In this document: positions 39,229-48,378 of the stretch, one piece after another
Layout: every line of letters starts with the position of its first letter
Position numbering within the stretch: position 1 is the stretch's first letter
Assembly: GCF_001894805.1 (NCBI RefSeq)
Contig: NZ_BCWX01000004.1
Coordinates: 558,001-622,000 of the forward strand
From: Rhodococcus globerulus NBRC 14531
GTDB lineage: Bacteria > Actinomycetota > Actinomycetes > Mycobacteriales > Mycobacteriaceae
DNA length: 64,000 bases
Direction of reading: 5' to 3'
Position numbers and translations under genes: made by a program
Notes under the pieces: model-generated
Told to the model about the DNA's origin: nothing
Databases searched by the model: none
What the model saw: the letters and a program-made list of their open reading frames with translations, nothing else

Positions 39229-39906
39229 ATGACACACACCGTCGCACTCGCCCCACTGTCCCCAACAGCACGTACAACCCATAAGCGCGCGCGTCATCAC
39301 GGTGTCACCGATCGAGCAGCGCTCTTCGACGTCCTGCGCTCCGCCAAGCTGTGCCACTTGGGCGTGTCCACCGACGGTGTGCCTCTCGTGCTGCCGACGG
39401 CGTACGGATTTGATCCCGAGGGCCCGGATCAAGACGGCACCCTCTACCTGCACGGTTCGGTAGCGTCACGTAGCCTCGCGCCCGACAGCGAGATCTGCGT
39501 AACCGTCACAGTGCTCGACGGACTTGTTCTGGCGCGCTCCGGTTTTCACCATTCGATGAACTACCGCAGCGCCGCGATTCTCGGTCGACCCCGGATCGTC
39601 ACGGATCCGGACGAACGGCTCAGTGCACTGAATTTGATTGTCGATCAAGTAGTTCCCGACCGTTCCGGACACCTGCGGGCGTCAACACGCAAAGAACTGG
39701 CGGCAACAGTGGTGCTTGCACTGCCCCTGTTCGAGGCGTCGGTGAAGGCACGAACCGGCGGCCCCGGCGACGACGAATCAGATATCGGTGTCGAAAAGGT
39801 CTGGGCAGGTGTCATTCCGGCATCCGTACAGTTCGGTGAACCCATCCGAGCCGAAGACCTCGATGCGGATATCACGCTGCCGGAACATGTCTCGGCAATG
39901 ATGTAG
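39229..39906 (+). CDS. Pyridoxamine 5'-phosphate oxidase-like flavin split-barrel protein
   Basis: A 225-residue FMN split-barrel protein of the PNPOx-like family. LFDVLRSAKLCHLGVSTDG, VPLVLPTAYGFD and LYLHGSVASRSLAPDSEICV are typical; VLDGLVLARSGFHHSMNYRS carries the conserved flavin loop. AGGAG precedes the ATG. It probably binds a flavin or F420 and reduces or oxidises a small molecule. Divergence from a MocR regulator fits a PLP-related role, though catalytic residues of PdxH are not evident. Confidence 0.8.
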   Translation: MTHTVALAPLSPTARTTHKRARHHGVTDRAALFDVLRSAKLCHLGVSTDGVPLVLPTAYGFDPEGPDQDGTLYLHGSVASRSLAPDSEICVTVTVLDGLVLARSGFHHSMNYRSAAILGRPRIVTDPDERLSALNLIVDQVVPDRSGHLRASTRKELAATVVLALPLFEASVKARTGGPGDDESDIGVEKVWAGVIPASVQFGEPIRAEDLDADITLPEHVSAMM

Positions 39907-39917
39907 CCGAAGCAACG

Positions 39918-40775
39918 CTACCGCGGGATCGGCGGGGACAACGGCGGGCGAATATCCAGACCATTAGGTCGCGGCTCGGAAGTCACCGGCGTGGCCGATC
40001 CGGACTCGTCCTGCTTGTCCTCGCCCCGGTTCCCCAGGAACGGACGAACCAGGTCGAGGGGCAGCGGGAATACGACGGTCGAATTGTTCTCGGCCCCAAT
40101 CGCGTGCAACGTCTGCAGGTAACGCAATTGCAGGGTGGTCGGGTTGCGGCTGATCACGTCGGCTGCGTCGGCGAGCGTAGCCGACGCCTGGAATTCGGCT
40201 TGCGCGTTGATGATCTTGGCTCGCCGTTCTCGTTCGGCCTCCGCCTGACGGGCGATGGCGCGCTGCATGTTGGCAGGAATCTCGACGTCCTTGATCTCCA
40301 CCGTGGTGACCTTGACTCCCCACGGTTCCGTCTGTTGATCGATCACTTTCTGCAGGTCTTCGTTGAGACGTTCACGTTCGGAGAGCAAGGCGTCGAGGTC
40401 GGCCTTGCCGAGGATCGACCGCAGAGTTGTCTGCGCAATCTGCGACGTAGCTGCCAGGAAATCTTCGACCTCGACGATTGCGCGATCGGCATCGACCACT
40501 CGGAAATAGGTTACGGCTGTGACTTTTGCCGGCACGTTGTCGCGCGTAATGACTTCCTGCACCGGAATTTTCAGTGTCACGGTCCGTAGGCCGACCCGCT
40601 CCATCCGATCAATTGCCGGAATGAGGATTACCAGACCCGGCCCCTTCAACGCGATCAACCGTCCGAGCCGGAACACCACTGCACGCTCGTACTCTCGCAA
40701 GACCCGAATCGACATGCCGACCAGCGTCACGAGAAGCAGAACAACGATGCACAGGGAAATGAGAATGGTGGTCAT
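39918..40775 (-). CDS. SPFH/Band 7 protein (slipin-like)
   Basis: A 285-residue membrane-anchored SPFH protein. One N-terminal helix ([17 protein letters not shown]) precedes the Band 7 domain ([58 protein letters not shown]) and a helical region ([20 protein letters not shown]). A Pro-rich tail ends the protein. Slipins oligomerise in the membrane and pair with NfeD proteins; here the ATG overlaps the NfeD stop (ATGA). Confidence 0.9.
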   Translation of the reverse strand: MTTILISLCIVVLLLVTLVGMSIRVLREYERAVVFRLGRLIALKGPGLVILIPAIDRMERVGLRTVTLKIPVQEVITRDNVPAKVTAVTYFRVVDADRAIVEVEDFLAATSQIAQTTLRSILGKADLDALLSERERLNEDLQKVIDQQTEPWGVKVTTVEIKDVEIPANMQRAIARQAEAERERRAKIINAQAEFQASATLADAADVISRNPTTLQLRYLQTLHAIGAENNSTVVFPLPLDLVRPFLGNRGEDKQDESGSATPVTSEPRPNGLDIRPPLSPPIPR

Positions 40776-41242
40776 AGCAACTCCCACGGTTCACGACGGC
40801 GCACTGTCAGGGTCAGACCCCGGACCTGCTCCACTACGACAGGATCGCCGGCCTTCGGAACAGAATCGTCACTGAACCCGAAATCCATTCGGGCGTTCCA
40901 CAATCCACCCGCAGCCTCGACCTGTCCGCGCGAGCCGTCCCAACTGCGAACCGTCGCATCGGATCCGATCAGCGATTCCACTCCGGTGCGCACGGGCGCA
41001 TGCCGGGCGGTCAGAACTTTCCGGCTCGCCACCGCGGTAACACCCAGGCCGACCACTGCAACCCCTGCCGTCACCGGAATTGCAATCACCTGGCCCGCAT
41101 CGCCGGAGGTGAAGAGCAACCAGACACCCGCCCCGATCAGGAGCGCACCAAGACCGCCGAGCACCCCCGCAGTCGGGGCATGTGCCTCGACCACCATCAA
41201 CAAGACACCCAACAGCAGGGCCGCGATACCCAATGTCGTCAT
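40772..41242 (-). CDS. NfeD-family membrane protein
   Basis: A 156-residue protein with about three membrane segments ([54 protein letters not shown]) and a C-terminal OB-fold ([29 protein letters not shown]). Such proteins partner the SPFH protein encoded by the coupled downstream gene. The ATG at 41242 has GGAG 7 bp upstream; a GTG one codon earlier is less likely. Confidence 0.85.
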   Translation of the reverse strand: MTTLGIAALLLGVLLMVVEAHAPTAGVLGGLGALLIGAGVWLLFTSGDAGQVIAIPVTAGVAVVGLGVTAVASRKVLTARHAPVRTGVESLIGSDATVRSWDGSRGQVEAAGGLWNARMDFGFSDDSVPKAGDPVVVEQVRGLTLTVRRREPWELL

Positions 41243-41360
41243 CACTCGTCTCCACGCTCACGAGGACTCGGTCGCGTCGCGTAGCCATCGTGCGATCGGG
41301 CCCTCGACATCAACGGTAATCACGTTTGTCCGGATCTGCCACAACCTGCTTCACGTCGCG

Positions 41361-42161
41361 TCAGAAAAGTACTTCGCCGATCTGTCGCGCGGTCACCTTG
41401 GCAAGATCGGCGAGGAACGGAATCCGCTCGTCGATCATCAGCTCGACCGGACCACGAAGCCCGAGAGCGTAACGCACAGTGCCTGATCCATCGATGATCG
41501 GAATTCCTATCGTCCGGAAATCTGGCGTCAACTCTTCGTCGTTGAATCCGTAACCACGCTCGCGGGTCAATTCCAGTTCCCGGCGGATACCGGCAACATC
41601 GGTGATCGCACGCTGGGTGGTCGCTTCACGTGGCAGGGCAGCAAGTTCGGAGTCGTCCACATCGGACCACGCCAGAAACGCCTTCCCGAGCGCGCTCGCA
41701 TGCAATGGAAGGCGGACGCCCTGGAGTACGTGCCCATCAGCCTCACGCCACCGACTGAATCCGAGCAGCACCACCTCACTTCCGCTTCGCACTGCCAGAG
41801 ACGCGGATGCTCCTGTCGTTGCGGCCAATTGCTCCAGGTAAGGCTCGGACAGGTAAATTCGATGCTGGCGGTAAGACACCTGGCCATAGGCAGCCAGGGC
41901 GGCCCCGATCCGGTACCGACTGGTCGCGTCGTCCTTTTCGAGGAAACCCGCGTCGACGAGCGACTGTAGCAACCGATGCGTGGTGCTCACCGCAAGTTCT
42001 TGTCGCCGCGCAACTTCCGATACTCCCAGTTCTTCGCCACTGCGAAAACATGTGAGCATGGTCAGGGCGCGAGTCACGGTTTGAACTCCCGCGCCGCGTG
42101 CATCCGTCACGAACGGTCCTTTCGCTGTGGCCTGATCGACCTGAGAATCGGACGCTAACAC
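41361..42161 (-). CDS. IclR-family regulator of the organosulfur cluster
   Basis: A 266-residue IclR protein. The N-terminal winged helix (TRALTMLTCFRSGEELGVSE, LAVSTTHRLLQSLVDAGFLE) is followed by the effector-binding domain (LPLHASALGKAFLAW, ELTRERGYGFNDEELTPDF, GLRGPVELM). The GTG at 42161 is preferred because upstream sequence includes a palindromic operator at 42183-42201 that should be non-coding. It is divergent from the ABC importer operon and is its likely regulator. Confidence 0.88.
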   Translation of the reverse strand: MLASDSQVDQATAKGPFVTDARGAGVQTVTRALTMLTCFRSGEELGVSEVARRQELAVSTTHRLLQSLVDAGFLEKDDATSRYRIGAALAAYGQVSYRQHRIYLSEPYLEQLAATTGASASLAVRSGSEVVLLGFSRWREADGHVLQGVRLPLHASALGKAFLAWSDVDDSELAALPREATTQRAITDVAGIRRELELTRERGYGFNDEELTPDFRTIGIPIIDGSGTVRYALGLRGPVELMIDERIPFLADLAKVTARQIGEVLF

Positions 42162-42182
42162 GGACCCACCCGTCCGGCCATT

Positions 42183-42201
42183 CTTTCCATCAGGTGGAAA
42201 G
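42183..42201. promoter_or_regulatory. IclR-type operator candidate
   Basis: CTTTCCA-TCAGG-TGGAAAG is a perfect 7-bp inverted repeat with 5-bp spacing; TTTCCA/TGGAAA arms resemble the IclR consensus. It lies between the IclR gene and the divergent importer operon. Confidence 0.65.
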
Positions 42202-42358
42202 TAACTAGAACGAAGCCCTACAAAACCCCAGATGACCAGACTTCGGACGTTGTCAAGATTTCCAATCTTCAGAAAACTAACGGGGGCCAAACGGGCGGGC
42301 ATCCCATAGCGTCATCGTCGTCAGTCTTGACGAATCAACGCCTGAAGGAGCCACATAC

Positions 42359-43411
42359 ATGCCCCGCTTCCGCCGACTGCCACGAGCTGCCGCCGCGCTC
42401 GCCATGATCCCGCTGGCCGGGTTGGCGGTGGCGTGTGGGTCTTCCGATTCCGACAGCGCCGCAGGCAATTCCAGCGCAGAGTTCACGCTCAAGGTCTTCG
42501 ATCCCGGAAACTCCGGTGCCATCGCCGTCGGCAAGCGTGACGGAACCTACGACGAGGCGCTGTCGCCGTTGGGCGCAAAGATCGAATGGGTCAAGACCAC
42601 ACCGGGATTCAGCTCCAACCTCAAACTTTTCAACAGCGGAGAACTCGACATCCAGACTGGCGCATACAGCCCCGTCGTCGGCGCACTGTCCAAGGATGTC
42701 GGAGTCCGCATCTTCGCCACGTCCGACCCGTACAACAAGGACCAGGCCGGCATCATCGCCACTCCGGAATCCGGCATCACGACCGTCGCAGATCTGGCCG
42801 GCAAGCGCATTGCCGTCAACCCTGCGGGTAAGGGCGAGTACATCACGCTCAAGGCCCTGACACAGGCCGGAGTGCCGATCGATTCCGTCGAACGCGTTCC
42901 GCTGCAACAGGCTGACGCGGCGTCGGCGTTCTCCACCGGGCAGGTCGACGCGTGGGCGTCGTTCCTGATTCCGTACCAGGAAGCAAAGGCCAAGGGCGCG
43001 GTCGAGATCGCAACCGAGGCGAGCATCGACTCCGTGGACAGCACCATCATCGCCGGCCGCACCGCAGTTCTCGAAGAACATCCCGAGGTAGTCCAGAAGT
43101 TCCTCGAGGTCACCCAGGAACTCACCGCGAAGCAGCAGGCCGACCCGGCAGCATTCGAGAACGTCTTCGAACAGACAGGTCCGCGCGCACTCTCCGGACA
43201 GCGACTCGACGACGCGATCACCCTCGGCGGCCAGATCACCAACTTCCGCTATCCGACCGCAGCGGATGCCACCGACCTCGAATCGATCTCCACACTGTTC
43301 GCCGAGAACAAGGTGATCCAACAGCCCCTCGAGGGCAGCGACGTGATCTTCGACCTCCAGGGTGCTGTGGCAGGTTCGGCAGCGGCAGCGCCCACCACCG
43401 AGGGGAAGTGA
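42359..43411 (+). CDS. ABC importer substrate-binding lipoprotein, SsuA/TauA-like
   Basis: A 350-residue lipoprotein with lipobox AVAC near residue 26, then an NrtA/SsuA-type binding fold: LKVFDPGNSGAIAVGKRDG, LDIQTGAYSPVVGAL, ITTVADLAGKRIAVNPAGKG, DAWASFLIPYQEA. It captures a sulfonate-like or other small anion outside the membrane. GAAGGAG lies just before the ATG. It is the first gene of an eight-gene operon with gaps of under 45 bp and mostly overlapping starts and stops. Confidence 0.88.
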   Translation: MPRFRRLPRAAAALAMIPLAGLAVACGSSDSDSAAGNSSAEFTLKVFDPGNSGAIAVGKRDGTYDEALSPLGAKIEWVKTTPGFSSNLKLFNSGELDIQTGAYSPVVGALSKDVGVRIFATSDPYNKDQAGIIATPESGITTVADLAGKRIAVNPAGKGEYITLKALTQAGVPIDSVERVPLQQADAASAFSTGQVDAWASFLIPYQEAKAKGAVEIATEASIDSVDSTIIAGRTAVLEEHPEVVQKFLEVTQELTAKQQADPAAFENVFEQTGPRALSGQRLDDAITLGGQITNFRYPTAADATDLESISTLFAENKVIQQPLEGSDVIFDLQGAVAGSAAAAPTTEGK

Positions 43412-43415
43412 CCCG

Positions 43416-44273
43416 ATGGTGACGCTGACCCGCCCCGCTCGAACGGCGTCGCAGTCAGTGGAACATCCGCAACTCGAAACGCCGCGCTACCGGCGCAATC
43501 GCAGCAGGCCCAAGTGGGTCTCGATCCCACTCCGCTTTCTCGTGCCCGCCTTGTTGGTGGCCGGATGGTGGATCGGATCGGCCACCGGACTGATCCGCGA
43601 AGAGATCCTGGCCGGACCTCCGGCGGTGTGGACGGCATTCGCCGAGCTGTACCAGTCGGGTCAGTTGGTCGACTTCGGTCTCGCGTCGCTTCAACGTGCT
43701 GCACTGGGTGTTTCGGTCGGTGTGATCGTCGGATTGGTGCTCGGGGTTCTCTCCGGCCTCTCCTCGCTCGGCGAAGAACTGATCGACTCGACCATGCAGA
43801 TCAACCGCGCGGTTCCGTTCCTCGCGCTCGTTCCGTTGTTCATCGCCTGGTTCGGTATCGACGAAACTTTCAAGGTAGTCCTGATCGCGGTCGCGACCGT
43901 CGCCCCCATGTACGCGTACACCTACCTCGGTGTGCGCGGGGTCGATCGCAAGATGGTCGAAGCGGCACAGGGTTTCGGCCTGACAGGTTGGCGACTGGTG
44001 TTCGGAGCGATTCTTCCGACCGCCCTCCCCGGTGTTCTGATGGGTCTCCGAATCTGCCTGTCGCTCAGCATCACCGGATTGATCGCAGCCGAGCAGGTCG
44101 GCACACGTGAGGGGATCGGATACCTGGTCACCCTGGCGCAGGAATACAACCGCACCGACTACATGGTTCTGTGCATCGTCATGTACGCGGCGCTGGGTCT
44201 CATCTTCGACGCCGTGGTCAGGCTGATCGAGCGATACTCCATGCCGTGGCGGAGATTGTCGGTGGCGCGATGA
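43416..44273 (+). CDS. ABC importer permease, SsuC/TauC-like
   Basis: A 285-residue inner-membrane permease with six or so helices. IRFLV-like helix 1 (LRFLVPALLVAGWWIG) and the BPD_transp_1 EAA loop (MVEAAQGFGLTGWRLVFGAI) are seen. It starts 4 bp after the binding protein stop and overlaps the ATPase gene start by 4 bp. Confidence 0.9.
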   Translation: MVTLTRPARTASQSVEHPQLETPRYRRNRSRPKWVSIPLRFLVPALLVAGWWIGSATGLIREEILAGPPAVWTAFAELYQSGQLVDFGLASLQRAALGVSVGVIVGLVLGVLSGLSSLGEELIDSTMQINRAVPFLALVPLFIAWFGIDETFKVVLIAVATVAPMYAYTYLGVRGVDRKMVEAAQGFGLTGWRLVFGAILPTALPGVLMGLRICLSLSITGLIAAEQVGTREGIGYLVTLAQEYNRTDYMVLCIVMYAALGLIFDAVVRLIERYSMPWRRLSVAR

Positions 44274-45112
44274 CGAACACGACCGTCGGCTCGCTGCCGA
44301 CCACCGAAGCACCTCTCCCGCCGTTGGCAACGCGTGAGCGGACCGGCACCACTGCGGCCGAACGACGAGCCGGATCACCAGTGGCAGTCTCACTCACCGG
44401 AGTGCGGAAGTCGTTCGGTGACAATACTGTTCTGGGTGGTATCGACCTCGAGATCACACGCGGAGAGTTCGTCGTTCTCCTCGGTCCAAGCGGCACCGGC
44501 AAGACGACCCTGTTGCGAGTGCTCTCCGGATTGGAAGCACCGGACAGCGGCGAGGTGCTGGTTCCGCGCGACCGCACGGTCGTCTACCAGGAACCGCGAT
44601 TGATACCGTCGAAGCGAGTTCTGGCCAATGTCACAGTCGGACAGAAGCGGTCACGTCAGGTGACCGACAATGCACGCAACGCACTCTCCGAGGTCAACCT
44701 CGCGGACAAGCACCGTGCCTGGCCGGCCACCCTCTCCGGCGGTGAGGCCCAACGCGTCGCATTGGCGCGCGCTCTCGTTCGCGAACCTGAACTATTACTG
44801 CTCGACGAACCGTTCGCAGCCCTCGACGCTTTGACCAGGCTCCAAATGCAAGACTTGGTAGGCGATCTGGTCGCCCGGCACCGTCCGGCGGTACTACTTG
44901 TCACTCACGACGTCGACGAAGCCGTACGACTTGCCGACCGCGTGCTCATCCTCGACAACGGCGGGTTTGCCGTGGACGTCGATATCGATCTGCCACGCCC
45001 CCGCGACCGGAACGATCCCGAATCTTTGCGCTACCGAGCGAGCTTCCTGAAGGAGCTCGGCGTCGGCCGCACCTTCCCTGACGGACAGGACAGTCATGAC
45101 ATTGATCGCTGA
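44270..45112 (+). CDS. ABC importer ATP-binding protein, SsuB/TauB-like
   Basis: A 280-residue ABC ATPase. Walker A GPSGTGKTT, the signature LSGGEAQRVALARAL, Walker B LLLLDEPFAALDAL and the switch His in LVTHDVDEA are complete. An N-terminal extension of about 35 residues precedes the ABC fold. It completes the SsuABC-type importer. Confidence 0.92.
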   Translation: MTNTTVGSLPTTEAPLPPLATRERTGTTAAERRAGSPVAVSLTGVRKSFGDNTVLGGIDLEITRGEFVVLLGPSGTGKTTLLRVLSGLEAPDSGEVLVPRDRTVVYQEPRLIPSKRVLANVTVGQKRSRQVTDNARNALSEVNLADKHRAWPATLSGGEAQRVALARALVREPELLLLDEPFAALDALTRLQMQDLVGDLVARHRPAVLLVTHDVDEAVRLADRVLILDNGGFAVDVDIDLPRPRDRNDPESLRYRASFLKELGVGRTFPDGQDSHDIDR

Positions 45113-46139
45113 TTCCGCAATCGACACACTCTGGTACACCCGCTGCCCCGTTCCCACCGCCAGCGGACTAGCCAACAGCCTCGGATGGCTCGACCGAACG
45201 GCAAACGAATCCGGAGTGCGTTTCGGCGTACTGCAAGATGCCGGACCGGAATTGGCAGTGCGCCATTTCGATCACCACCTCTCCGGACTCATTCGCGAAG
45301 GCGGCAACGTCCCCGCACTGGCCGCGCGTGCCAGTGGTTCTCCGACGCGGCTCATCGGGCTCACCTGGATCGACGAGGCCCAGGCGATCCTGGTGCGCGG
45401 AGACTCCGACATCCGAGAAGCAGGTCTTTTGGCCGGTGCTCGGATCGGTATCCCGGCCTGGGCTGCGGATCAGGCCAGGAGCTTTCCTCGCGCCATGGCC
45501 CTGCACGGCTTCGCCTCGGCACTTCGACTGGGCGAGTTGAGTTTTGCCGACGTCACCCTCGTCGATGTTGCGACGACGGCAGCCCCCGAGGTCCGCACCG
45601 CCTCGTCCACCCGCAACACGACGTGGGGTGTCGAATCCCTGCTACGCGGCGACGTCGACGCCATCTACGTCAAGGGCGCCCGCGCCCAGGAAGTTGCCCG
45701 CGAACACGGACTCGCCGTGGCCGTCGACCTCGATTCCACTGCATCCCTGCGTGATCGCGTCAACAACGGCACTCCGCGACCGATCACGGTTCACACCGAT
45801 TTACTCGAACAGCGCCCGGACATCGTCGTCGGTTTCCTCGCCGAGAGCCTGAGAGCGGCGGACTGGGCGGCGGCCAACATCGACGAGGTTCGGGCCGTCT
45901 TGCAGACCGAAACACAGTCGGGGCCCGAAGGTGTGGTGGCGGCGTACGGCGAGAACTTCCACACCGGACTGCATCTGAGCCTGTCGGACGAGCGTGTGGA
46001 CCTGCTCGGTGTGCAGAAGCAATTCCTGTACGCGCACGGCTTCCTCGCCGCCGATTTCGACCTGCAGTCCTGGGTGGCGCACGAACCCCTGGAACAGGCA
46101 CGCGCACTTGTCGCCGCGCAGAAGGGCACAGCACAATGA
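45096..46139 (+). CDS. DszB-like sulfinate desulfinase
   Basis: A 347-residue periplasmic-binding-fold enzyme without a signal peptide, resembling 2'-hydroxybiphenyl-2-sulfinate desulfinase (DszB). Candidate catalytic residues are Cys17 in TRCPVPTA (DszB SNCPVPNA), His57 in VRHF and Arg67 in IREGGNVPAL; the His-Arg spacing of 10 equals that of DszB His60/Arg70. Similarity otherwise is moderate, so the substrate may differ. It would release sulfite from a sulfinate. The ATG is 17 bp inside the ATPase gene end and its stop overlaps the next start. Confidence 0.75.
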   Translation: MTLIADSAIDTLWYTRCPVPTASGLANSLGWLDRTANESGVRFGVLQDAGPELAVRHFDHHLSGLIREGGNVPALAARASGSPTRLIGLTWIDEAQAILVRGDSDIREAGLLAGARIGIPAWAADQARSFPRAMALHGFASALRLGELSFADVTLVDVATTAAPEVRTASSTRNTTWGVESLLRGDVDAIYVKGARAQEVAREHGLAVAVDLDSTASLRDRVNNGTPRPITVHTDLLEQRPDIVVGFLAESLRAADWAAANIDEVRAVLQTETQSGPEGVVAAYGENFHTGLHLSLSDERVDLLGVQKQFLYAHGFLAADFDLQSWVAHEPLEQARALVAAQKGTAQ

Positions 46140-47227
46140 CGGACGTCTACTGGGAGCTACCGTCGCGTGGCGACGGACGCCGAGCCGTAGCCGCACTGAA
46201 CAGTCGAGGCGGCTTCGGGCCGCAGCGGCCGGCAACCGTCGCGACCGATGTTCGCCCCGGAAACTTCGGGCCCTTCGACGAATTGGCACAGATCGTTCTC
46301 GCGGCCGAACTGTCGGGCGTCGACGGCGTCATCGCACCGTACGATCCGAGCGGCGAAGAATCCTGGATCGTTGCTGCCGCAGCCCTACGTCAGACGCGTC
46401 ATTCGCGAGTGGTCGTGGAGTTTCACCCAACTTTCGGCACCCCCGTCTACGCCGCCAAAATGTCGGCGACACTTCAGCGCCTGTCGGCAGGTCGTCTCGA
46501 ATGGCGAGTGAAGGTAGAGACGGACGCCGAAGACGCCACTGCCCGCGGAGACGTGGTTCGAGGAGCCGACCGCTACGCGCGCGCCGCGGAGTTCCTGACC
46601 GTCGCACGCGGTGTGTGGAACGAGGAGCAGATTCTCCCCGGCGGATTCGGCGGCACGGGTTACGACTTCGACGGCGAGTACTACGACGTACTCGGCGGCG
46701 GATTCCGAGGCATCTTGTCGGGACTCCGTTTTCCCCGAGTACATCTGACCGGAGATTCTCCGGAAGCTCTGGAACTGTCCGCCCACCACGGCGACGTCCA
46801 TCAGTTCACCCTTGCCGGTGACGAGTTGTCGACGCGGATCACCGCCCTCGACGACCGAGCATCCGACCTCGGCAGGACCGTCGAGAAGGTCCTGCGCATC
46901 CCGATCATCGCGAGGGAGACAGCCGGCGAAGCCTGGGCTCGCGTCGAACGGCAACTGAGAGAGGCCGATTCCGCTGCACTCGAGATCGACCGGGGCGGCA
47001 TCCTGTGGTCCGGATTCGACCGCATCGGCTACGAGCACAGTATCGGCCTCGTCGGAAGCTACGAGGAAGTGGCACAGCGATTGTCGTCGTATCGCGATCT
47101 CGGCGTGGACGGGTTCGTCTTGTCAGGTCGGCCTCACATCGAAGAGCTGCACCGGGCGGGCGAGCATCTCCTGCACCTGGTCGATCCCGAGGGTCGGATC
47201 CGCAAGGAAGAGAAGGCCAACGCATGA
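46136..47227 (+). CDS. SsuD-like flavin-dependent monooxygenase 1 (luciferase-like)
   Basis: A 363-residue LLM-family protein. The N-terminus VYWELPSRGDGRR resembles SsuD (FWFLPTHGDGH); VVVEFHPTFGTPVYAAKMSA, LQRLSAGRLEWRV and the C-terminal LGVDGFVLSGRPHIEELHRA are shared. It would use FMNH2 and oxygen to oxidise a sulfonate or sulfone. It overlaps both neighbours by 4 bp. It lacks the SsuD VTG stretch, reading RVKVETD, so it may act on a different substrate than the second paralogue. Confidence 0.82.
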   Translation: MTDVYWELPSRGDGRRAVAALNSRGGFGPQRPATVATDVRPGNFGPFDELAQIVLAAELSGVDGVIAPYDPSGEESWIVAAAALRQTRHSRVVVEFHPTFGTPVYAAKMSATLQRLSAGRLEWRVKVETDAEDATARGDVVRGADRYARAAEFLTVARGVWNEEQILPGGFGGTGYDFDGEYYDVLGGGFRGILSGLRFPRVHLTGDSPEALELSAHHGDVHQFTLAGDELSTRITALDDRASDLGRTVEKVLRIPIIARETAGEAWARVERQLREADSAALEIDRGGILWSGFDRIGYEHSIGLVGSYEEVAQRLSSYRDLGVDGFVLSGRPHIEELHRAGEHLLHLVDPEGRIRKEEKANA

Positions 47228-48378
47228 GCATCGATTTCTATTGGCGGATCGGGATGGAGGGCGATCACGCTTCGCTGCGCACACCGCGCCGCTACAACCG
47301 TGGCGATGCCGGCGGATACGGGCCGGGCAACATCGCACCCGCGATCCGCGGCGGTGAGCTGGACGGATACAGCTACATCGACCACATGGCCGCGGTGGCA
47401 AAGGCTTCCGAGTCCGCCGGCTTCCTCGGTGGACTGCTGCCTTCCTTCCCGATGACCGAGGATCCGTGGGCAACCGCAGCCGCATTGGCTGCCGAAACCA
47501 CCACGTACCGTTTCATGGTCGCGTTCCAACCGGGATTCCTTCACCCGGTGCAGGCCGCGCGGATGTCAGCCAGTCTGCAGCGCGCAACCGGCGGGCGCCT
47601 CGTCTACAACATCATCAGCGGCGGAGGCGGAGCGCCTCAGCTGTGGTGGGGTGACAAGGTCGACCACGACGATCGCTACACCAGGACGTCCGAGTTCCTC
47701 GATGTCCTCAAAGGTGTCTGGGACGGTGAACCTTTCGACTTCGACGGCCGATTCTTCCAAACCCACGGCGCCGCACTACCACCCGGACTTGCCGGCCAAC
47801 CATTTCCCGAGGTGTACTTCTCCGGATCTTCGGCCGCAGCCGTCGCAGCCGCCGGACTGCACTCCGACTGCTACCTTTCCTGGCTGGAGCCGTACGCAGA
47901 CCTGAGAGCCAAGATCGACGGCGTGCGGGAGAACTCGGCCAAGCTGGGACGCACCCCGAAATTCGCCGTACGCATCGACGTCGTTGCCCGGCACACGGAG
48001 GAAGCCGCATGGGCCGAGATCGAGAAGGGCTGGGCTTTCGTCGACAAGGGGGCCGCCGACCGTGCAGCGCAGGGCGATTCGGTGGGCGCCGCCCGCATCA
48101 AGGGGTGGGTGCCCGAACACATCACCGGTTACCGAGATCTGGAAGTGCAGCCCAACGTGTGGTGCGGCTTCAGCCTCATCCGCGGCGGACCGGCGTTCGG
48201 TCTGGTCGGTAGCTACGAGCAGGTCGCCGAGCGCCTCGACGAGCTGCGCGAGCTGGGCGTCGACGCCTTCATCCTCGCCGGTAACCCGCATCTCGAAGAG
48301 GCATACCGCGTCGGCGAAGAAGTTCTTCCCCTCCTGCAGCGCACCCCGATCACACCTTCTGGACTGGAGACTCGATGA
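47224..48378 (+). CDS. SsuD-like flavin-dependent monooxygenase 2
   Basis: A 384-residue LLM protein close to alkanesulfonate monooxygenase: FYWRIGMEGDH, MVAFQPGFLHPVQAARMSAS, GGRLVYNIISGGG, FPEVYFSGSSAAAVA, FAVRIDVVARHTEEAAW, NVWCGFSLIRGGPAFGLVG and FILAGNPHLEEAYRVGE. It should split a C-S bond of a sulfonate into an aldehyde or ketone plus sulfite. It overlaps both neighbours by 4 bp. The reduced flavin would come from a reductase encoded elsewhere; none is seen here. Confidence 0.88.
   Translation: MSIDFYWRIGMEGDHASLRTPRRYNRGDAGGYGPGNIAPAIRGGELDGYSYIDHMAAVAKASESAGFLGGLLPSFPMTEDPWATAAALAAETTTYRFMVAFQPGFLHPVQAARMSASLQRATGGRLVYNIISGGGGAPQLWWGDKVDHDDRYTRTSEFLDVLKGVWDGEPFDFDGRFFQTHGAALPPGLAGQPFPEVYFSGSSAAAVAAAGLHSDCYLSWLEPYADLRAKIDGVRENSAKLGRTPKFAVRIDVVARHTEEAAWAEIEKGWAFVDKGAADRAAQGDSVGAARIKGWVPEHITGYRDLEVQPNVWCGFSLIRGGPAFGLVGSYEQVAERLDELRELGVDAFILAGNPHLEEAYRVGEEVLPLLQRTPITPSGLETR

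Noticed and set aside
42335-43321. Minus-strand frame within the sulfonate-binding protein gene
   Set aside because: Shadow frame of a clear lipoprotein gene; it would also overlap the operon promoter.
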